Part shown: positions 1 through 4,793 of the stretch, piece by piece
Layout: every line of letters begins with the position of its first letter
Numbering within the stretch: position 1 is the stretch's first letter
NCBI GenBank assembly: GCA_938028845.1
Contig: CALIZJ010000086.1
Location: forward strand, 1 to 6,164
Reading direction: 5' to 3'
Length of the DNA: 6,164 bases
Origin: an uncultured Blautia sp.
GTDB taxonomy: Bacteria > Bacillota > Clostridia > Lachnospirales > Lachnospiraceae
Position numbers and translations under genes: made by a program
Notes under the pieces: model-generated
Databases searched by the model: none
What the model saw: the letters and a program-made list of their open reading frames with translations, nothing else
What the model was told of the DNA's origin: nothing

Positions 1-1053
1 GTATACCTTTACTACAGATATGGCAATGGAGAAGCAAAAGAGGCCATGGGGGGGCGTATCGTGGAGTGGAACCCGTCGGCGAAGAACAGCAGCCAGCCTC
101 TAAAGATAAAGGTTTATGATAATCTTTATGATCTCCAGGAATCTAAAGACAACATCTTTTTCGCGGACGGAACAGGAACCAGGCAGATGATATCTGATTT
201 TTTGTCCCGGTGGGGCGTGAAACTGACAAAATATACCGGCCCAAACGTCACGCATGGGGCTACAAAAGAAGCAAATAAAAAGCTAGGTTCCATTATACAG
301 GACATTTTGAAAGAAGCGAAAAAGAAAGGCGGCGGAGATGCAGTGATCCGGTCCGTGAAGGGAAATGTGCAGGTGCTTGGCATCGGCGAAAACGCCCAGA
401 TTTACCATTTTGAGGAAACGGAGAACCTTACATCTGTATCCCACAGAATCAGCACCGCTGGAATGGTCACAAGAGTGAAAGTACTGGGCGAAGAGGACGA
501 TGATGGGAGGAGACCGATCGAGGCCACCGTTGACGGCAAGACGGAATTTGGTATCCGCCAGGAAATCCTGATAAGAGGCACGGATGAAAGCATCGAGGAT
601 GCGAAAAAGGCGGCTGAAGAAACTTTGGAAGAGGATGGAGAGCCGACAGAGGAAATAGAGATCGTAAGCCCCGACATCCCTGAGATCCGGAAAGGTGATA
701 TCGTCCATGTGAAAATGAGCACAGGGAAAGGATATTACCAGGTGTTGTCTATAACCCACGACTGCGATCAGAAAGAAATGTCCATGAACCTGAAAAAGAC
801 AAAGCTTAAAACGGAGAGCGGGGAAAGCGGAACGAATGCCGGCAAAGGAGACTACAAGGTGGGCGATACCGTGAATTTCCACGGAGGAACGCACTATGTA
901 GCCTCTGATTCTTCGCAGGGATACTCCGTATCTGCCGGAAAGGCAAAGATAACCTATACAAGCCCTGGAAGCGCGCATCCGTGGCATCTGGAAACGCTGA
1001 ATTGGGCGGAGACACACGTATATGGATGGGTAGATGATGGCAGTTTTGATTAA
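1..1053 (+). CDS. xkdQ: XkdQ-like phage tail hub / baseplate protein, 5' end outside the window
   Basis: The frame is open from base 1 to the TAA at 1051-1053 (350 residues visible). The ATG at 46 is probably internal: the codons before it read VYLYYRYGNGEAKEA and continue smoothly into GGRIVEWNP, which fits the middle of the N-terminal beta domain of XkdQ-like hubs. I infer that about 70 residues lie upstream. In this family the protein forms the central hub through which the tail tube ends, similar in role to gp27 of T4 or gpD of P2. A family-like segment is VTRVKVLGE...DGKTEFGIRQEI (visible residues about 155-190). Visible residues about 283-350 form a separate SH3-like module (YKVGDTVNF ... 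GKAKITY ... VYGWVDD), a type seen at the C-terminus of clostridial phage tail and cell-wall proteins. An acidic segment lies between 195 and 220. Family assignment is from remembered sequence pattern and gene order. Confidence 0.85.
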   Translation, partial: VYLYYRYGNGEAKEAMGGRIVEWNPSAKNSSQPLKIKVYDNLYDLQESKDNIFFADGTGTRQMISDFLSRWGVKLTKYTGPNVTHGATKEANKKLGSIIQDILKEAKKKGGGDAVIRSVKGNVQVLGIGENAQIYHFEETENLTSVSHRISTAGMVTRVKVLGEEDDDGRRPIEATVDGKTEFGIRQEILIRGTDESIEDAKKAAEETLEEDGEPTEEIEIVSPDIPEIRKGDIVHVKMSTGKGYYQVLSITHDCDQKEMSMNLKKTKLKTESGESGTNAGKGDYKVGDTVNFHGGTHYVASDSSQGYSVSAGKAKITYTSPGSAHPWHLETLNWAETHVYGWVDDGSFD

Positions 1054-1065
1054 AGGAGGAAGGAA

Positions 1066-1413
1066 ATGGCATATGAAAGAAATGACGGCATAGCCAAAAT
1101 GGTGAGCGTACTCGATAAGCGCATGAGCGAACATGCAGACAAGCCCCTTGTTTTGGATATTGCTGAGGTTCGTGGCGATGGATCCCTTTTGCCGAACTCT
1201 TTCCCACAGGCGATCCCGAAAAGCAGTTACCGCATCTGCAGGCAGTTGTCCCTTGGAGCTGCCGGGGCATACCTTACCAATGTTACTACTCCGGAAGGAT
1301 CTGGACAGGCGTATATACCAGAGAAAATGCGCAGCCTGAAAGCCGGAGACCGTGTGCTTATTGCTTGGGTGCAGAACACAGCAGTCGTGATCGATATTAT
1401 CCTGAAGCCATAG
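1066..1413 (+). CDS. xkdR: XkdR-like baseplate protein (DUF2577)
   Basis: This gene encodes 115 residues, the usual size for DUF2577. AGGAGG at 1054-1059 lies 6 bases before the ATG at 1066, and the gap from the hub gene is 12 bases, so the two are probably translated from one message. The family pattern is visible: an N-terminal helix (residues 3-24), then LLPNSFPQAIPKSSYRICRQ (about 42-61), then YIPEKMRSLKAGDRVLIAWV (about 85-104), and a terminal beta strand VVIDIIL. The second half resembles a small OB- or beta-barrel-type fold. The exact biochemical role is not established. In PBSX-like clusters the gene always lies between the hub and the gp25-like wedge protein, so a baseplate assembly or structural role is inferred from position. 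Confidence 0.88.
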   Translation: MAYERNDGIAKMVSVLDKRMSEHADKPLVLDIAEVRGDGSLLPNSFPQAIPKSSYRICRQLSLGAAGAYLTNVTTPEGSGQAYIPEKMRSLKAGDRVLIAWVQNTAVVIDIILKP

Positions 1414-1426
1414 GAAGGAGGGGGAT

Positions 1427-1876
1427 ATGCCAGATAACAATCTGTTCCCTGTTGTGGAAATCCCAGAGTACATAGAAGGGAACGAAGAATATGACGTAGA
1501 TTATAAACCGTCCGTTGCATGGGATCTGGAGAAGGGGGATTTCGTAAGAAGTCCCTCTTTTGCTATGGTGAGAAACGACGGTCTGGAAGCCTTTAAGGTC
1601 TGGTGCATAAAAACAGTTGCCACAGAGAGGTATACATGCCTTGCCTATGATAACGATATCGGGACAGAAATGGAAGACGCCATGAAAGAGGCGGATGAAA
1701 ATGCAGTGGAGCTTGCGATAGAAAGAACCATAGAAGAAGCGTTGAAAGTAAATCCCAGGACAGAATCTGTAGAAGATTTTGAATTTACCTGGGAGCCGTC
1801 TGTGGTGAAGGTGAAATTCACGGTATTTGCCGTATACTGGGAAAATTTTGATCTGGAAGTAGAACTGAGGAGGTGA
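1427..1876 (+). CDS. xkdS: XkdS-like baseplate wedge protein (DUF2634, gp25-like)
   Basis: The gene encodes 149 residues and starts at ATG 1427, behind AGGAGG (1416-1421) in a G-rich run. Features typical of the DUF2634/XkdS family are the early low-complexity acidic segment, the W-D-L/FVRSP turn (residues about 32-45), the segment EAFKVWCIKTVATERYTCLA (about 53-72), where gp25-like proteins carry the conserved tail-sheath-interacting core, and a final beta strand pair (VVKVKFTVFAVYWENFDLEVEL). Proteins of this family form part of the inner baseplate wedge at the base of the sheath and help nucleate sheath assembly in contractile tails. Its TGA overlaps the tandem possible starts of the next gene, so it is translationally coupled to xkdT. 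Confidence 0.88.
   Translation: MPDNNLFPVVEIPEYIEGNEEYDVDYKPSVAWDLEKGDFVRSPSFAMVRNDGLEAFKVWCIKTVATERYTCLAYDNDIGTEMEDAMKEADENAVELAIERTIEEALKVNPRTESVEDFEFTWEPSVVKVKFTVFAVYWENFDLEVELRR
1868..1873 (+). promoter_or_regulatory. Ribosome binding site that sets the xkdT start
   Basis: AGGAGG at the very end of the DUF2634 gene. It is followed by GTG (1873), ATG (1876) and ATG (1882), all in one frame. Only the ATG at 1882 has a normal 8-base spacer. GTG 1873 overlaps the motif itself and ATG 1876 is 2 bases away. I therefore start xkdT at 1882 rather than at the longest open frame. Confidence 0.75.
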
Positions 1877-1881
1877 TGGAT

Positions 1882-3021
1882 ATGGCGGAGGAATTTATAA
1901 GCCCGGATTTTGTGAACAACAGCGACCCGGAAACGATACAGGAGCGTATGATGAACAACCTGCCGGCAGATATTTCAGATATGCCTGGAGATTTCCCGTA
2001 TGATTTCACGATGCCGTCTGCCATCGAAATATCGCAGCTGATCCAGCACCAGATAGTCCGGACATTGATGCTCATGTTCCCGATGTGGGCGTGGGGAGAA
2101 TGGCTGGACTTACATGGCGTATCCGCAAAAGTGACAAGAAAACTTGCGAGCAGGGCGACGGGTTATGTGACAGTGCAGGCGGCCGAAGGGACTGTGATCC
2201 CGGAGGGTTTTGTATTCTGCACCGAGGGCACATCCGACACAGAGTCCATAGAATTTGCGTCCACAGAAGAAGCAGAAGTCGGCAGCACCGGAGAAGCGGA
2301 TGTGCCGGTTGCTGCCGTTATCCCAGGGACTGCTTATAATGTCACCCGGGGAACTGTGGTGATGCAGAAGCAGATAAACCAGAATATCACATCCGTTACG
2401 AATGAGGAACCCATTACCGGGGGAACCGACGAAGAGGACGATGAGACATACAGGGAAAGAATCCTGGAAAAGCTTAGAGCCTCGGAGGTGAGTTTCGTGG
2501 GCTGTGATGCAGATTATGTAAGATGGGCGAAAGAAGTCCAGGGCGTAGGGAGCGCTGTCGTGGAAGCAGAATGGAAAGGACCGGGGACGGTAAAGGTGGT
2601 TGTCGCTGGGGCAGATGGATCCGCAGTGAGCAAGGATGTACTGGAAGCGGTGGAGGACTACATTGTATCCCCGGAGGATCGCTCACAACGGCTCTGTCCT
2701 ATAGGCGCGACCGTAACTGTGGCCACCGTAACGGCAACCGCAGTAAAATACAGTGCAGTCCTTGAGATAGAGGAAGGGTATACGCTCGATGGGATTAAAG
2801 AGGCGTATGCCGCATCCCTGAAAGAATACTATACCAGTGCGAAAGACGATGAAGAGATCCGATACACTGTTGTGGCAGCCCTTTTGTCAAACACGCCCGG
2901 AGTAGTTGACTTTACAGGCTTTAAGTTGGGTTCCGGAACCCAGAATATTGTTGTTGACGTCGATGATTACCCGGTGACAGATACAGACGATCTGGACTTT
3001 ACGGATGCCGCAGAAGGGTAA
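1882..3021 (+). CDS. xkdT: Baseplate J family protein (XkdT-like)
   Basis: The gene encodes 379 residues from ATG 1882. It is a baseplate J protein (Pfam Baseplate_J, related to P2 gpJ and T4 gp6). This is the wedge component that forms the ring around the hub and links it to the fibre-carrying proteins. The N-terminus has a long helical segment ending in WGEWLDLHG (residues about 68-80), followed by the beta-rich TGYVTVQAAEGTVIPEGFVF region and the hallmark GGTDEEDDETYRERIL (about residues 179-194), the signature of the family. The last third alternates strands and helices and ends in an acidic tail (DDYPVTDTDDLDFTD). Length is typical for Gram-positive prophage members (about 350-390). Ten bases separate it from the next gene. 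Identity is secure at family level. Confidence 0.94.
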   Translation: MAEEFISPDFVNNSDPETIQERMMNNLPADISDMPGDFPYDFTMPSAIEISQLIQHQIVRTLMLMFPMWAWGEWLDLHGVSAKVTRKLASRATGYVTVQAAEGTVIPEGFVFCTEGTSDTESIEFASTEEAEVGSTGEADVPVAAVIPGTAYNVTRGTVVMQKQINQNITSVTNEEPITGGTDEEDDETYRERILEKLRASEVSFVGCDADYVRWAKEVQGVGSAVVEAEWKGPGTVKVVVAGADGSAVSKDVLEAVEDYIVSPEDRSQRLCPIGATVTVATVTATAVKYSAVLEIEEGYTLDGIKEAYAASLKEYYTSAKDDEEIRYTVVAALLSNTPGVVDFTGFKLGSGTQNIVVDVDDYPVTDTDDLDFTDAAEG

Positions 3022-3030
3022 GGTGGGAAG

Positions 3031-3786
3031 ATGTTTATAGACAATGTAGACCTGGAGCGGTTCCCTACCAGCGAATCCGCAAAGAAAATGCTCTCCTATG
3101 TGACGAAAGGATGGTACGACAACTCGTATGTAGGCAAATGGATATACCAGGTAATCGGCGCAGAGATGGATCTTTCCAGGGGATATGTGGAAGGTTTAAA
3201 AAACCAGGCTTTTCCGGAGACCTGTTCCTGGGGGATGCATTTCCACGAGCTTATGTACGGGATACCGGTGGATTCGACAAAAGATATCGACGAGAGAAGG
3301 AAAGCCGTACTGTACAGAAAGGATCGGTCGCACAGGATGTCAGTGACTCCATACCGTATTGAGAGCCTTATACAACAAGCGTTTGGCCTTACTGCTTCTG
3401 TTACAGAACAGACGGACAAATATACCTTCCTTCTGGACATACTCGTAGACGCAGATTTTGTGATCGGTGCTACAGATGAGATAATCGCATACGTCCGTAA
3501 GATAAAGCCATCGCATTTGTCTTTTACGACAGGTTACGTGATAGAAGCTGCTGTTGGAATAGAGAGAGAAAGATTCCTGTTACCGGATATAGAAATAGAT
3601 ATGTCCGCAAAGTGGGCAAATGGGTCGGATATGCCTTCGGTGGATGTTAAGCTGGAGGTAAAGGAACCGGGTAACGCACTGGCAGGAAATGTAATGGTCT
3701 ATCAGAACCTGGTACAGTGGAACGGCGAATACGCATGGGACGGAACGGTTAAATTTAACACAGAAGTTACACAGGAGGATTTGTGA
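3031..3786 (+). CDS. xkdU: XkdU-like baseplate protein (DUF2313/YmfQ) with extended C-terminus
   Basis: The gene encodes 251 residues. The ATG at 3031 is preceded by the weaker motif AAGGTGGG, unlike the strong AGGAGG of its neighbours. The N-terminal 165-170 residues match the DUF2313 pattern: SAKKMLSYVTKGWYDNSY, a helix with AEMDLSRGYVEGLKNQAFPETCSWG, then DIDERRKAVLYR (about 86-97), a small domain, and IIAYVRKIKPSHLSF (about 150-164). In Mu (gp48) and PBSX this protein sits at the tip of the wedge and connects to the fibres. Residues about 172-251 are a beta-rich extension beyond the usual length of about 190 residues, ending in VQWNGEYAWDGTVKFN. Short WDG/WNG repeats of this kind occur at the ends of clostridial phage tail proteins. 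The stop overlaps the next start (TGATG). Confidence 0.85.
   Translation: MFIDNVDLERFPTSESAKKMLSYVTKGWYDNSYVGKWIYQVIGAEMDLSRGYVEGLKNQAFPETCSWGMHFHELMYGIPVDSTKDIDERRKAVLYRKDRSHRMSVTPYRIESLIQQAFGLTASVTEQTDKYTFLLDILVDADFVIGATDEIIAYVRKIKPSHLSFTTGYVIEAAVGIERERFLLPDIEIDMSAKWANGSDMPSVDVKLEVKEPGNALAGNVMVYQNLVQWNGEYAWDGTVKFNTEVTQEDL
3773..3778 (+). promoter_or_regulatory. Ribosome binding site that sets the start of the tail-collar gene
   Basis: AGGAGG lies inside the last codons of the XkdU-like gene. It is 7 bases before the ATG at 3786 and only 4 before an in-frame GTG at 3783. The ATG is therefore the better start, giving a one-base TGATG overlap with the upstream stop and translational coupling. 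Confidence 0.7.
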
Positions 3787-4157
3787 TGGAAGCAAAGGTG
3801 ACGGCAAAAGGAAAAGAAAAGCTTCTGAAGGCCAGAGCGGGGGCAATAACCCTGCCAAAGATCGTAGGGTTTGCTTTTGGTGAGGGCGGAGCTACAGGAG
3901 GTACAGTGAATCCTGTAGGGGAAACACTGAAAAATGAGTTCCTTAGAAAGGTGATTGACGAATATGTCCTTAAAGTTTCCGAGAACAAATGTGAGTATTA
4001 CTGCACGCTGAACGGATCAGAAGGAAACGGTAAGAACATAAGTGAGATCGGACTTTATGACAGCGATGGAGACATAATCATGATCGCCAATTTCCTTCCG
4101 AAAGGCAAGGATGCCAGTGTGTCCATGAGGTTCGAGATTGACGATGTTTTACAGTAA
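3786..4157 (+). CDS. Phage tail-collar fibre family protein (DUF3751-like)
   Basis: The gene encodes 123 residues from ATG 3786, with the start overlapping the upstream stop by one base. The pattern fits the N-terminal domain of P2 gpH-type tail-collar fibre proteins. It has an opening VTAKGKEKLLKARAG, a Gly-rich GFAFGEGGATGG (residues about 27-38), a middle helix around NEFLRKVI, the segment GKNISEIGLYDSDGDIIMIA (about 82-101), which is the most recognisable part of the family, and a closing strand SMRFEIDDVL. In P2-like phages this domain attaches the fibre to the baseplate and is fused to a long shaft. Here it stands alone with no shaft or tip, so it is probably an adaptor on which the next gene products sit. 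Two cysteines (KCEYYC, about 62-66) are close together. Confidence 0.78.
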   Translation: MEAKVTAKGKEKLLKARAGAITLPKIVGFAFGEGGATGGTVNPVGETLKNEFLRKVIDEYVLKVSENKCEYYCTLNGSEGNGKNISEIGLYDSDGDIIMIANFLPKGKDASVSMRFEIDDVLQ

Positions 4158-4170
4158 AGGAGGAGGTTAA

Positions 4171-4773
4171 ATGGCAAATGTTCAGGTTCCGGATAATCCG
4201 GAATACAGCGAGCTCTTGAGAATAATAGAGACAAACGACCTGGTCCATGCAGATATTATAAATCCGCCTTTAAAAACGCTCCTGCTGAATACGGCATACC
4301 TTTACAGGCGATATCAGGAACTTTTGGAAAGCATAAATAAAATGGCTACTGACAATACCTACGGCGGGGAAGACTTGTCGGCGGAGGCGACTGTCGAAGA
4401 CAGCGCGGCACAGTTTACGGTATTGCAAAAGACATCGTCCACAGCGCAGGACACAAATTTGTTCAGTAAGCCGATAAACGGATTGCGCAAGGGGCTATAC
4501 AGCCTCTTGATAAGGCTGAAAGCCAGTGCGAACACGGATGGGAATGGACTGGTAAAGATCCAGGTCAGCGAGGGCGGAAGCGTGATCGAGACAAGGACTA
4601 TTACAGCTAAAATGTTCGAGGCTGCGAATAAATACCAGATATTCGGCATGAATGTAGATCTGTCTGATTCCGCAACGATAACGGCCGTGCTGCTCATGAA
4701 CAGCGCAAACATTACGGTGAGCATTGATTATATCATGCTCCAGCCAGCCCAGACGGCTATTACCAGCTTGTAA
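4171..4773 (+). CDS. Short tail fibre / probable receptor-binding protein
   Basis: The gene encodes 200 residues, with AAGGAGGAGG upstream and ATG at 4171. Residues about 8-58 (PEYSELLRIIETNDLVHADIINPPLKTLL and the following helix YLYRRYQELLESI) form a helical N-terminal segment of a type common in Gram-positive phage fibre proteins, where the I-E-T-x-D-x-V-H-A-D motif precedes the first coiled coil. Residues about 70-195 are predicted all-beta by eye (alternating strands such as GLYSLLIRLKAS, LVKIQVSEGG, NKYQIFGMNVDLS, ATITAVLLM, ITVSIDYIMLQP). This looks like a jelly-roll or carbohydrate-binding-like lectin fold. The protein has no cysteine at all, in sharp contrast to the next product. The receptor-binding role is inferred from position after the tail-collar gene and from the helix-plus-jelly-roll build. 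Confidence 0.65.
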   Translation: MANVQVPDNPEYSELLRIIETNDLVHADIINPPLKTLLLNTAYLYRRYQELLESINKMATDNTYGGEDLSAEATVEDSAAQFTVLQKTSSTAQDTNLFSKPINGLRKGLYSLLIRLKASANTDGNGLVKIQVSEGGSVIETRTITAKMFEAANKYQIFGMNVDLSDSATITAVLLMNSANITVSIDYIMLQPAQTAITSL

Positions 4774-4781
4774 AGGAGGGG
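4774..4781 (+). promoter_or_regulatory. Ribosome binding site that decides a TTG start
   Basis: AGGAGGGG follows the upstream TAA directly. An ATG abuts it at 4782 but reads only three codons before TGA. The TTG at 4790 is 8 bases from the end of the G run and opens the long frame. Spacing therefore favours TTG as the true initiation codon of the cysteine-rich gene. Confidence 0.65.
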
Positions 4782-4793
4782 ATGGCTATTTGA
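4782..4793 (+). other. Three-codon ATG frame overlapping the TTG start
   Basis: ATG GCT ATT TGA reads Met-Ala-Ile-stop and overlaps the TTG start of the long gene, sharing the T and TG bases at 4790-4792. The ATG touches the ribosome binding site, too close for efficient use. One extra T in the TTT run (4789-4791) would join this ATG to the long frame as M-A-I-L-I-T-A-E-K. This could therefore be the remnant of a normal ATG start lost by one base, a slippage site, or a sequencing error. Confidence 0.4.

Noticed and set aside
283..1473. A 396-residue minus-strand open frame
   Set aside because: It runs across three well-supported plus-strand genes and their ribosome binding sites and shows no recognisable domain.
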